In this document: positions 27,130-35,507 of the stretch, piece after piece | Layout of the letters: each line of letters starts with the position of its first letter | Numbering within the stretch: position 1 is the first letter of the stretch | Assembly: GCA_913058295.1 (NCBI GenBank) | Contig: CAJXRD010000024.1 | Location: forward strand, 1 to 44,330 | Reading direction: 5' to 3' | Length of the DNA stretch: 44,330 nt | Source of the DNA: an uncultured Flavobacteriales bacterium | GTDB taxonomy: Bacteria; Bacteroidota; Bacteroidia; Flavobacteriales; Flavobacteriaceae | Notes under the pieces: generated by a model | What the model was told of the DNA's origin: nothing | The model's input: only the letters and a program-made list of their open reading frames with translations | Database searches by the model: none | Position numbers and translations under genes: made by a program

Positions 27130-27633
27130 TTATTCTAAGAGTGCGTAATAATTATTTTTTTCAAAAATTACCGCTACATTTTCATTGATGGAAGTAGACA
27201 ATGAAATCCCTTTAAAATCCGCTTTTACAGGATACATTTTATGATTTCTATCCACCAAAACAGCGGTATGTATTTTTTTTAATGGAACCTCAAGAAAATG
27301 TTTAATTCCATAAATAAGTGTAGCACCAGAATGAAGTACATCGTCTACAATAACCACAGATTTATTTTTGTAGTCCTTAACTTCTAATGAAGTTTGTATT
27401 GCATTAGTTGGCTTTTTTTTGTCTATAGTTACTTTACAAAGCTTAACTGTAATTGGAGATATTTTTTCAACTGCAGTTTTAAGTTTTTTTGCAAATAAAT
27501 ATCCGTTTTCAAATATGCCAGCAACGACGACCTCTTTTTCATTAACATTAGTCTCATAAATTTGATAAGCAATACGTCTAATTTTATGATCTATTTGTTT
27601 TTTATTGAGAATAATGCTTTCCGTTTTAGGCAT
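27130..27633 (-). CDS. Phosphoribosyltransferase-family protein (PyrR-like)
   Basis: A 167-residue cytoplasmic protein of the type I phosphoribosyltransferase fold. The PRPP-binding loop is VVIVDDVLHSGATLIYG, with Asp97-Asp98 and the following loop to Thr105; a FENGYLFAKKL segment precedes it. The overall order resembles PyrR/uracil or hypoxanthine phosphoribosyltransferases, but the specificity hood is not diagnostic. It may salvage a nucleobase. The S4-domain gene lies 36 nt upstream on the same strand, so they may be cotranscribed. Confidence 0.85.
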   Translation of the reverse strand: MPKTESIILNKKQIDHKIRRIAYQIYETNVNEKEVVVAGIFENGYLFAKKLKTAVEKISPITVKLCKVTIDKKKPTNAIQTSLEVKDYKNKSVVIVDDVLHSGATLIYGIKHFLEVPLKKIHTAVLVDRNHKMYPVKADFKGISLSTSINENVAVIFEKNNYYALLE

Positions 27634-27669
27634 AGTTTAACGTTTTTTCAAAGATACTAAATGTGTAGA

Positions 27670-28047
27670 TTAATTATCGTTTACCGAACCTGTAAAATCT
27701 TCTATATCCCTTCGGTCTTTTTTACTAGGCCTACCTGTTCCTTTTTTACGATAATAATCTTTGGAATATTTAAGCAATTCTAAATTTTGAAAAGCCTCTT
27801 TGGGAGTGGTATCTTTTCTATATTGATCTACTAATTTAGCGCCAAGCCTGCTTTTTGGTATCTCTAAAATTTGAAATTTATAATTTATTTGACTTATTCT
27901 AACTTCAATTATATCCCCAGGATAAACTTCTTTTGAAGGTTTTAGAGACTTATCATTAATTTTCACTGCCCCTTTTTTACAAGCTTGGGTAGCTATACTT
28001 CGTGTTTTGTAATACCGAACACACCATAAATATTTATCTATTCTCAT
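27670..28047 (-). CDS. S4-domain RNA-binding protein (Hsp15/HslR-like)
   Basis: A 125-residue basic protein. Residues 1-50 form an S4 RNA-binding domain: MRIDKYLWCVRYYKTRS, AIKINDKSLKPSKEV-like spacing, and YPGDIIEVRI. The C-terminal half (KDYYRKKGTGRPSKKDRRDIE) is strongly basic, as in heat-shock protein Hsp15, which in E. coli rescues 50S subunits carrying blocked nascent chains. The same role here is inferred from the fold and size. It is divergent from the FKBP-like lipoprotein gene. Confidence 0.88.
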   Translation of the reverse strand: MRIDKYLWCVRYYKTRSIATQACKKGAVKINDKSLKPSKEVYPGDIIEVRISQINYKFQILEIPKSRLGAKLVDQYRKDTTPKEAFQNLELLKYSKDYYRKKGTGRPSKKDRRDIEDFTGSVNDN

Positions 28048-28120
28048 AATACTTAAAACATCGTTAAACCATATGCAAAAGTACTAGAAAATCGTATCTT
28101 GCGGGTCTTAAAAAAAGAAA

Positions 28121-29125
28121 ATGAAAAGAATAAAATTTGTATTGCCTTTAATAACACTAGTTTTTATAGTTTTTTTCTCCTGTAGTGATGATGATGATGA
28201 TGGGGTTATTGTAATTCCTCCACGTGAAAGAGATGAAGAAGCTATAGTAGCACAAGAGGAAATTGAAGAATTTTTGGAAACTCATTTCTATAATTATGAA
28301 GAGTTTGAAAATCCAGCTCCAGATTTTAATTATAAAATTGTTTTTGGTGAAATTACAGGAGATAATACTTCTAAAACTCCATTGATAGACCAAGTTTTGT
28401 CTAAAGATGTAGTAGATATATTTGATGAAAATGTTACGTATAAACTGTATTATTTAAAGGTAAGGCAGGGAGAAGGTGATGAGATTACTTATCCAGATAT
28501 AGCTTCTATGAGTTATACAGGGATGTTTTTGTCTGATCTTACAGTTTTTGACTCATCAATAACTCCAGTTCGTTTTGACCTAACCCAAGTAATTGATGGG
28601 TTACAGGCAGCTATTGTTGAATTTAATGGCGCTTCTGATTATGTTGAAAATGCTGATGGTACGCTTACTTTTATGGAATATGGAATAGGTTCCGTTTTCA
28701 TTCCTTCAGGACTAGGTTATTTTAATACCCCACCAATATCTACAATGCCATTTTATTCTCAATTGATATTTAATTTTTATCCTTATTTAATTGAAAAAGG
28801 AGATCAAGATAGTGATGGTATATTAACAATATTTGAAGATTTAGATGGTGATGGTTTAGAGTTAAATGACGATACCGATGGTAATGGAATTCCAAATTTT
28901 GCAGATTCAGATGATGATGGAGATGGAAGATTAACCATAAATGAAGTTGTAGCTAATGAATATGTGATTTTTCCAGGTGATTCAGATCCTGTGCTAATTG
29001 AAAATGAAGTTGAAATGTATAGAGATACAACAGATGATGAAACGGGAGAGATAACGATATATACTATTGTATTTACAGATGCAAATAATGATGGAACTCC
29101 AGATTATTTAGATGACCAACTATAG
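28121..29125 (+). CDS. FKBP-like lipoprotein with Asp-rich C-terminus
   Basis: A 334-residue lipoprotein: signal peptide ending VFFSC, lipobox Cys21, directly followed by a run of Asp (SDDDDDG), unlike the usual linker. The middle (about 125-225) has the FKBP-type peptidyl-prolyl isomerase outline: MSYTGMFLSDLTVFDSS, FDLTQVIDGLQAAIVEF and GSVFIPSGLGYF. The C-terminal 100 residues hold calcium-binding-like Asp repeats (DQDSDGILTIFEDLDGDG, DDTDGNGIPNFADSDDDGDG), similar to thrombospondin type 3 repeats. It probably aids folding of exported proteins at the cell envelope, with calcium-stabilised structure. A bidirectional terminator follows. Confidence 0.85.
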   Translation: MKRIKFVLPLITLVFIVFFSCSDDDDDGVIVIPPRERDEEAIVAQEEIEEFLETHFYNYEEFENPAPDFNYKIVFGEITGDNTSKTPLIDQVLSKDVVDIFDENVTYKLYYLKVRQGEGDEITYPDIASMSYTGMFLSDLTVFDSSITPVRFDLTQVIDGLQAAIVEFNGASDYVENADGTLTFMEYGIGSVFIPSGLGYFNTPPISTMPFYSQLIFNFYPYLIEKGDQDSDGILTIFEDLDGDGLELNDDTDGNGIPNFADSDDDGDGRLTINEVVANEYVIFPGDSDPVLIENEVEMYRDTTDDETGEITIYTIVFTDANNDGTPDYLDDQL

Positions 29126-29144
29126 GGTTTAAATAATATTATAT

Positions 29145-29177
29145 AAAAAAAAGCCTCGTTTTACGAGGCTTTTTTTT
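29145..29177. terminator. Bidirectional terminator
   Basis: AAGCCTCG/CGAGGCTT arms around TTTTA, with long A- and T-runs outside, between the convergent FKBP-like lipoprotein and transketolase genes. Confidence 0.93.
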
Positions 29178-29199
29178 GTTTAAAAATAGTAGTCAATTT

Positions 29200-30153
29200 T
29201 TATTTTCTAGAAATTGCCTTTAAAGATGCTTTCACAATAGCATTAGCATTTAAACCGTATTTTTCCATAAGTTGTTCTGGTGTTCCAGACTCCCCAAAGG
29301 TATCTTGAGTGGCTACAAACTCTTGTGGTGTTGGATGATTAGTTGCTAATACTCTAGCAACACTTTCTCCTAATCCTCCTAAAAAATTGTGTTCTTCGGC
29401 AGTTACAATACAGTTAGTTTTAGCAACACTACCTAAGATGGTTTTATCATCTAATGGTTTAATAGTATGTATGTTAATTACCTCTGCAGAAATTCCTTGC
29501 TCATTTAATGTTTCAGCAGCTAGTAAAGCTTCCCAAACTAAATGCCCTGTGGCAACTATAGTAATGTCATTACCTTCTAATAATTGGACTGCTTTTCCTA
29601 TTTCGAAAGTTTGGTCTTCTGGTGTAAAGTTGGCAACCTTTGGTCTTCCAAATCTTAGATAAACTGGACCCTCATAATCTGCGATTGCTAATGTTGCAGC
29701 TTTGGTTTGATTATAATCACAAGTATTAATAACCGTCATTCCTGGAAGCATTTTCATCAGTCCAATATCCTCTAATATCTGGTGAGTTGCTCCATCTTCA
29801 CCAAGAGTTAGTCCTGCATGAGATGCGCAAATCTTAACATTCTTGTTACTATATGCAATAGATTGTCTAATTTGATCGTAAACTCTACCTGTAGAAAAAT
29901 TTGCAAAGGTTCCTGTAAATGGAATTTTTCCACCTATGGTCATCCCTGCAGCCATTCCCATCATATTCGCTTCCGCTATACCAGTTTGAAAAAAACGTTC
30001 AGGATGGTTGTCTTTAAAATCATCCATTTTTAACGATCCAATTAAATCTGCACAAAGTGCAACTACATTTGGATTTGTTTTTCCTAATTCGGTAAGTCCA
30101 GCTCCAAAACCAGAACGTGTATCTTTTTTTCCGCTATCAATATATTTTTTCAT
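29200..30153 (-). CDS. Transketolase, C-terminal subunit
   Basis: A 317-residue protein corresponding to the pyrimidine-binding and C-terminal domains of transketolase: DTRSGFGAGLTELGK, FFQTGIAEANMMGMAAGM with the catalytic Glu of the thiamine-diphosphate site, VKICASHAGLTLGEDGATHQ, and the C-terminal VVTAEEH domain. Together with the N-terminal subunit encoded just upstream (15-nt gap) it makes a complete split transketolase of the nonoxidative pentose phosphate pathway. Two-gene transketolases are common in some bacteria and archaea. The transaldolase-family gene at 19302 would work in the same pathway. Confidence 0.94.
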   Translation of the reverse strand: MKKYIDSGKKDTRSGFGAGLTELGKTNPNVVALCADLIGSLKMDDFKDNHPERFFQTGIAEANMMGMAAGMTIGGKIPFTGTFANFSTGRVYDQIRQSIAYSNKNVKICASHAGLTLGEDGATHQILEDIGLMKMLPGMTVINTCDYNQTKAATLAIADYEGPVYLRFGRPKVANFTPEDQTFEIGKAVQLLEGNDITIVATGHLVWEALLAAETLNEQGISAEVINIHTIKPLDDKTILGSVAKTNCIVTAEEHNFLGGLGESVARVLATNHPTPQEFVATQDTFGESGTPEQLMEKYGLNANAIVKASLKAISRK

Positions 30154-30168
30154 GTTCAGTTTTTAGAT

Positions 30169-31014
30169 TTAATAGTCTCCTAAAGTTTCAGGGTTTTGTT
30201 CTAAGGCAGTTTTTAATTGTTCGTCGTTTGGTGCTTTTCCATGCCAAGCATGAGTATGCATCATAAAATCAACTCCATTACCCATAACCGTATGCATTAA
30301 TATGCAGATTGGTTTTCCATTTCCGGTTTTTTCTTTAGCAGCTTTTAGTCCATTTATTACAGAATCTAAATCATTTCCATTTTCAATTTCTAAAACATCC
30401 CAATTAAAAGCTTCAAATTTTGCTCTTAAATTTCCAAGAGGAAGAACGGTATCTGTAGAACCATCTATTTGTTGTTTATTGTAATCTACAGTAACAATTA
30501 AATTATCTACATTATTACCAGCAGCATACATTATTGCTTCCCAGTTTTGCCCTTCTTGTAATTCACCATCCCCGCAAAGAGTGTAAATTAAATGAGAGTC
30601 GTTATTGAGCTTTTTTGTTTGTGCAGCACCAATTGCTGCTGAAATTCCCTGACCTAAAGATCCAGATGCTATTCTAATCCCCGGTAATCCTTCATGAGTA
30701 GTTGGGTGACCTTGTAATCTTGTATTTAGCAATCTAAAGGTATTTAATTCTTCTACTGGAAAATATCCAGATCTTGCAAGAACACTATAGAAAACTGGTG
30801 AAATATGACCGTTTGATAAAAAGAAAAGGTCTTCGCCAATTCCGTCCATAGTAAAAGAATCATTTCTTTCTAATACTTCTTGATAAAGAGCAACAAAAAA
30901 CTCAGCACAACCTAAAGATCCTCCGGGATGCCCAGAATTCACTTTATGTACCTGTCGTAATATGTCTCTACGAACTTGTATTATTAAATCATTTAAGTAT
31001 TTTTTGTCTGCCAT
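30169..31014 (-). CDS. Transketolase, N-terminal subunit
   Basis: A 281-residue protein corresponding to the diphosphate-binding domain of transketolase. It has HKVNSGHPGGSLGCAEFFVAL, GQGISAAIGAAQ, and the thiamine-diphosphate/metal motif GDGELQEGQNWEA followed by DYNKQQIDG. It ends MHTHAWHGKAPNDEQL, the typical end of this domain. It partners the C-terminal subunit 15 nt downstream; the gap size suggests translation from one mRNA. The intact GDG motif and the His residues suggest an active enzyme. Confidence 0.94.
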   Translation of the reverse strand: MADKKYLNDLIIQVRRDILRQVHKVNSGHPGGSLGCAEFFVALYQEVLERNDSFTMDGIGEDLFFLSNGHISPVFYSVLARSGYFPVEELNTFRLLNTRLQGHPTTHEGLPGIRIASGSLGQGISAAIGAAQTKKLNNDSHLIYTLCGDGELQEGQNWEAIMYAAGNNVDNLIVTVDYNKQQIDGSTDTVLPLGNLRAKFEAFNWDVLEIENGNDLDSVINGLKAAKEKTGNGKPICILMHTVMGNGVDFMMHTHAWHGKAPNDEQLKTALEQNPETLGDY

Positions 31015-31190
31015 AATATGTTATTTTTCAGCTCCAAAAGTAGAGTTTTGTAACCCCTAGTCAAAATGGAAAACTAAGCAGTTATTAACGATTTTGGGGT
31101 TTTAATTAACAGTGATGATATGATAGGAGGTAAGGGGATAAAAAGTTTATAGACTTTCTAAGTATTTACGAATAAAACAACAAATCATTT

Positions 31191-31198
31191 TATCTTTG
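31191..31198 (+). promoter_or_regulatory. -7 box of tgt promoter
   Basis: TATCTTTG, exact TAnnTTTG, 43 nt before the tgt ATG. No TTG at 19-20 bp spacing. Confidence 0.5.
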
Positions 31199-31241
31199 CA
31201 GATTCCTATTTTAATTTAAAATGGAGGATAAAACATAATAG

Positions 31242-32372
31242 ATGAAATTCGATTTAAAAGCTACAGATGCTAATAGTGATGCTCGCGCAGGAACTATAAC
31301 TACAGATCACGGTACGATAGAAACTCCAATTTTTATGCCTGTGGGCACCATAGGAACTGTAAAAGGAGTCCATCAAAGAGAATTAAAACAAGATATTAAT
31401 CCAGACATTATATTAGGTAACACCTACCATCTGTATTTACGTCCCCAAACTCCTATCCTTGAAAAAGCAGGAGGAATTCACAAGTTTATGAATTGGGATC
31501 GAAACATATTAACAGATAGCGGAGGATATCAAGTGTACTCCCTTTCAGAAAATAGAAAGATAAAAGAAGAAGGTGTAAAGTTTAAATCTCATATTGATGG
31601 AAGTTATCATGTTTTTACTCCAGAGAATGTTATGGAAACTCAGCGTACTATCGGAGCAGATATAATTATGGCCTTTGATGAATGTACTCCTTATCCTTGT
31701 GATTATCAATATGCAAAACGATCCATGCATATGACCCATAGATGGTTGGAAAGATGTATTAAACATTTAGAGAAGACTCCTTTAAAATATGATTATGAAC
31801 AAACGTTTTTTCCAATAGTTCAAGGAAGTACTTATAAGGATTTAAGAAAACAATCTGCAGAATATATCGCCTCTGTTGGTGCGGAAGGAAATGCTATTGG
31901 CGGACTTTCTGTAGGAGAACCTGCTGAGGAAATGTATGAAATGACAGCAGTTGTAACGGAATTTCTTCCAAAGGATAAGCCTAGATATTTAATGGGAGTT
32001 GGTACGCCAATAAATATTCTTGAAAATATCGCTCTTGGGATTGATATGTTTGATTGTGTGATGCCGACTCGAAATGGTAGAAACGGAATGCTATTTACGG
32101 CCCATGGGACTATTAATATTAAAAATAAAAAATGGGAAGACGATTTTTCAGAAATCGATCCTATGAATATTACTTGGGTAGATACAGAATATAGCAAGGC
32201 ATACTTACGTCATCTTTTTACCGTTAATGAAATGTTAGGCAGACAGATTGCTACCATTCATAATTTAGGATTTTATTTATGGTTGGTTCGCGAAGCAAGA
32301 AAGCATATCTTAGCCGGAGACTTTAGTAGTTGGAAAAAAATGATGGTTCAGCAAATGGATAAAAGGTTGTAA
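31242..32372 (+). CDS. tgt: tRNA-guanine transglycosylase, zinc site altered
   Basis: Exchanges guanine-34 for preQ1 in GUN-anticodon tRNAs during queuosine synthesis. The 376-residue TIM-barrel protein has the general acid-base Asp92 in TDSGGYQV and nucleophile Asp271 in MFDCVMPTRNGR, and GGLSVGEP. The bacterial enzyme normally binds zinc with CxCxxC plus a His about 26 residues later. Here, aligned from SKAYLRHL, those three Cys are Asn309, Thr311 and Asp314; His340 remains. So three of four ligands are missing while the catalytic residues are intact. The LptF/G-type permease gene follows after 4 nt. Confidence 0.95.
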   Translation: MKFDLKATDANSDARAGTITTDHGTIETPIFMPVGTIGTVKGVHQRELKQDINPDIILGNTYHLYLRPQTPILEKAGGIHKFMNWDRNILTDSGGYQVYSLSENRKIKEEGVKFKSHIDGSYHVFTPENVMETQRTIGADIIMAFDECTPYPCDYQYAKRSMHMTHRWLERCIKHLEKTPLKYDYEQTFFPIVQGSTYKDLRKQSAEYIASVGAEGNAIGGLSVGEPAEEMYEMTAVVTEFLPKDKPRYLMGVGTPINILENIALGIDMFDCVMPTRNGRNGMLFTAHGTINIKNKKWEDDFSEIDPMNITWVDTEYSKAYLRHLFTVNEMLGRQIATIHNLGFYLWLVREARKHILAGDFSSWKKMMVQQMDKRL

Positions 32373-32376
32373 TTAG

Positions 32377-33456
32377 ATGCTAAGCATACTCGATAGATAT
32401 ATTCTAAAAAGATACCTAGGTACTTTTATTTTAATGTTACTGCTTTTTATTCCTATAGGAATAACAGTAAATCTTGCTGAAAAAATTGACAAGATTCTTG
32501 AAAACGATGTTCCTTTTATCGAAGTATTAAAATATTATCTAGACTTTACTATTTACTTTGCCAATTTATTATTTCCCTTATTTCTATTTTTATCTGTAAT
32601 CTGGTTTACTTCAAAGTTGGCGAATAACACCGAAGTTATCGCGTTTTTGAGTAGCGGTGTTTCCTTTTATAGATTTTTAAGACCTTATATGATTGGTGCT
32701 TCAATTGTTTGTGGAGGTGCATTAATTATGGGTATGTATTTAGCGCCAATGGCTAGTCAGGGTTTTAATGAATTTAAATATAAATACCTTAAAAAAGGAA
32801 AAAAAGACCGAACACAATCTAATGTATATAGGCAGATAAACGAAAACGATTATATATATGTTAGTTATTTTAATGTAAATGAAAAAAAAGGAAACGATTT
32901 TACATTAGAACATTTTGACGGGAATAAATTAGATTATAAAATAAAGGCGAAAAAAATTGAATATAACGAATTAGATTCTACATATACTCTTTTCAATTAC
33001 CTGAAACGAACGATACGGGATAATGAAGATGTTTTGGAAAGCAGAAAAAAGTTTGACACTATATTTAGTTTTGAATTAGAAGATTTAACTCCTGTTGAAT
33101 ATATTGCTGAAACTTTAAACTATACCGAACTTAACTCCTTTATAGAACGAGAAAAAAAACGGGGATCTTCCTATATTAATAGATATGAAGTTGTAAAATA
33201 TAAACGATGGAGTTTACCAATTTCCGCTTATATTTTAACCATTATTGCAGTTGCAGTGTCTTCGATTAAACGCCGTGGAGGTATGGGAGTGAATCTAGCA
33301 ATAGGTATGAGTATTGGTATGATATTTATATTTTTTGATAAGATTTTTGGAACTATGGCAGAACAGAGTGATTTCTCTCCAATAGTTGCTACTTGGTTCC
33401 CTAATTTTGTTTTTGCTATATTGGCATTATATCTATTAAGGAATGCAAAACGTTAA
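32377..33456 (+). CDS. LptF/LptG-family permease
   Basis: A 359-residue inner-membrane protein of the YjgP/YjgQ family: six hydrophobic helices (about 12-34, 52-80, 95-118, 270-290, 300-320, 330-352) around a large periplasmic domain (about 120-265). The LILDRYILKRYLGTF-type opening and the AFLSSGVSFYRFLRP cytoplasmic segment are family marks. With LptB it extracts lipopolysaccharide from the inner membrane toward the outer membrane. Which of LptF or LptG it matches is unclear; no partner is in the window. It follows tgt by 4 nt and overlaps the next gene by 14 nt, so the three form an operon. Confidence 0.88.
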   Translation: MLSILDRYILKRYLGTFILMLLLFIPIGITVNLAEKIDKILENDVPFIEVLKYYLDFTIYFANLLFPLFLFLSVIWFTSKLANNTEVIAFLSSGVSFYRFLRPYMIGASIVCGGALIMGMYLAPMASQGFNEFKYKYLKKGKKDRTQSNVYRQINENDYIYVSYFNVNEKKGNDFTLEHFDGNKLDYKIKAKKIEYNELDSTYTLFNYLKRTIRDNEDVLESRKKFDTIFSFELEDLTPVEYIAETLNYTELNSFIEREKKRGSSYINRYEVVKYKRWSLPISAYILTIIAVAVSSIKRRGGMGVNLAIGMSIGMIFIFFDKIFGTMAEQSDFSPIVATWFPNFVFAILALYLLRNAKR

Positions 33457-34339
33457 ATTACTTAATTACCTTCATTTACATTTTATAGTTTTTATTTGGG
33501 GCTTTACTGCGATATTAGGCGCACTTATATCTGTAGATGCTGTCTCATTGGTGTGGTATAGAATGTTGTTAGGTTCTTTTTTTGTTTTATTATTTATTAT
33601 TGTAAAAAAAGTACATTTAAAAGTAACTTTAAAAACCCTTTTAAAACTATGTTTTGTTGGGCTATTAATAGCATTGCATTGGCTTGCTTTTTTTTCTGCA
33701 ATAAAGGTTTCTAATGTTTCTATTACATTAGCTATGATGTCTACTGGAGCTTTTTTTGCTTCCCTTTTAGAGCCTTTAATTTTTAAAAGGAAAATCATTA
33801 AATATGAAGTGATTTTCGGACTAATTGTTTCTCTGGGTTTGTATATTATATTTAGAGTAGAATCCCATTATTATTTAGGTATTATACTCGCATTAATATC
33901 TGCCTTCCTAGGAGCTTTGTTTTCTATATTTAATGGAATGTTTGTCAAAACGCACGATGCTTCCATAATTTCCTTTTACGAATTGCTTTCCGGAATGCTT
34001 TTCATCACTATATATTTATTGGCTACTGGATCTGTAGATAGTTCCTTTTTTAGCTTGTCGGTTAACGATTGGATTTTTATTTCAATATTAGCTTCCATTT
34101 GTACAGCTTATGCATTTATAGCTCATGTACATGTAATGCGATGGATAAGTCCTTATACCGTGATGCTTACCACAAATATGGAGCCTGTTTATGGGATTAT
34201 TTTGGCACTTCTAATATTAGGAGATAAAGAATATATGAGCCCATCTTTTTACTTAGGTGCTGTAATTATTTTAATAACGGTAATCCTAAATGGAATTATT
34301 AAAACTAGGAATAAAAGTATAGTAAATACCAAACAATAA
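33443..34339 (+). CDS. EamA/DMT-family transporter
   Basis: A 298-residue protein with about ten hydrophobic helices in two repeated EamA units (1-140 and 150-290). It has the typical opening FIVFIWGFTAILGAL, HWLAFFSAIKVSNVS, and the second-unit end MEPVYGIILALLILGDK, a characteristic drug/metabolite transporter stretch. These transporters export amino acids or other metabolites; the substrate cannot be guessed. The start lies inside the end of the LptF/G-type gene (14-nt overlap), so it is translated from the same mRNA as tgt and the permease. Confidence 0.9.
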   Translation: MQNVKLLNYLHLHFIVFIWGFTAILGALISVDAVSLVWYRMLLGSFFVLLFIIVKKVHLKVTLKTLLKLCFVGLLIALHWLAFFSAIKVSNVSITLAMMSTGAFFASLLEPLIFKRKIIKYEVIFGLIVSLGLYIIFRVESHYYLGIILALISAFLGALFSIFNGMFVKTHDASIISFYELLSGMLFITIYLLATGSVDSSFFSLSVNDWIFISILASICTAYAFIAHVHVMRWISPYTVMLTTNMEPVYGIILALLILGDKEYMSPSFYLGAVIILITVILNGIIKTRNKSIVNTKQ

Positions 34340-34343
34340 ATTT

Positions 34344-34351
34344 TATCTTTG
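34344..34351 (+). promoter_or_regulatory. -7 box of accA promoter
   Basis: TATCTTTG, exact TAnnTTTG, 37 nt before the accA ATG; no clear TTG upstream. Confidence 0.5.
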
Positions 34352-34387
34352 TAAATTAAATTCAAATAATACAATTATACAGATACT

Positions 34388-35341
34388 ATGGAATATCTTG
34401 ATTTTGAATTACCGATTAAAGAGTTAAATGAGCAGTATATTAAGGCTTGTGCAATAGGAGAGGAAAGTGATGTTGATGTAACAAATACCTGTGCTCAGAT
34501 TAAGAAAAAGTTAGATGAAACTAAGAAGAATATATATAAAAACCTTACACCTTGGCAGCGAGTTCAATTATCTCGTCATCCTAACCGGCCATATACTTTA
34601 GATTATATAAATGCTATATGTGGAGATTCTTTTTTAGAAATGCACGGAGATCGAAATTTTAAAGACGATAAAGCAATGATTGGTGGTTTGGGTAAAATCA
34701 ATGATCAATCGTATATGTTTATTGGACAACAAAAGGGTTATAATACAAAGACAAGACAATATAGAAATTTCGGTATGTCTAACCCAGAAGGGTATAGAAA
34801 AGCATTACGATTAATGAAGTCTGCTGAAAAATTTGGCATTCCTGTGGTTTGTTTAATCGACACTCCTGGTGCTTACCCTGGTTTGGAAGCTGAAGAGCGT
34901 GGACAGGGAGAAGCAATTGCTAGAAATATTCTAGAAATGACTAGATTAAAAGTCCCAATTATAGTTGTAATTATTGGAGAAGGTGCAAGTGGAGGTGCTT
35001 TAGGAATAGGTGTAGGTGATAAAGTACTTATGCTTGAGAATACTTGGTATTCTGTTATTTCTCCCGAAAGTTGTTCTTCAATTCTTTGGAGAAGTTGGGA
35101 ATATAAAGAACAGGCTGCGGAAGCTTTAAAACTTACTGCAACCGATATGAAAAAACAGAAGTTAATTGATCTAATTGTAAAAGAACCATTAGGTGGCGCA
35201 CATAGCAATAGAGAAAAAACTTTTGAAATTGTAGCAGGAGTAATTGAAAAAGAATTTGATGGGTTAAAGAACTTATCCCCAAAAGAATTAGTTAAAAATC
35301 GAATGAAAAAATATTCCGAAATGGGAGTCTTTGGTTCATAG
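34388..35341 (+). CDS. accA: Acetyl-CoA carboxylase carboxyltransferase, alpha subunit
   Basis: Half of the carboxyltransferase that makes malonyl-CoA for fatty-acid synthesis (with AccD, not in the window). The 317-residue protein has the full family pattern: [13 protein letters not shown] start, [47 protein letters not shown], and [18 protein letters not shown] in the oxyanion region. Length is the usual about 317. It has its own -7 box and a strong terminator after the stop, so it is a single-gene unit. Confidence 0.97.
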   Translation: MEYLDFELPIKELNEQYIKACAIGEESDVDVTNTCAQIKKKLDETKKNIYKNLTPWQRVQLSRHPNRPYTLDYINAICGDSFLEMHGDRNFKDDKAMIGGLGKINDQSYMFIGQQKGYNTKTRQYRNFGMSNPEGYRKALRLMKSAEKFGIPVVCLIDTPGAYPGLEAEERGQGEAIARNILEMTRLKVPIIVVIIGEGASGGALGIGVGDKVLMLENTWYSVISPESCSSILWRSWEYKEQAAEALKLTATDMKKQKLIDLIVKEPLGGAHSNREKTFEIVAGVIEKEFDGLKNLSPKELVKNRMKKYSEMGVFGS

Positions 35342-35362
35342 GTACAACGATTACAATCCTTT

Positions 35363-35396
35363 AAAAAAAATCGAAGCTTCTGGTTCGATTTTTTTT
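35363..35396 (+). terminator. Intrinsic terminator after accA
   Basis: An A-run, then TCGAA and TTCGA arms with an 8-nt loop, then a T-run of eight. The A- and T-runs extend the stem. Confidence 0.88.
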
Positions 35397-35507
35397 ATGC
35401 TTATTAACAATATATTTGAGTTTTCAACAGTTAGTTTGTTAATGAACGGTTAACATCGAAAAATGAAAATATAGAGCATCTCATAACATTTTATTTACAT
35501 TAGCATA

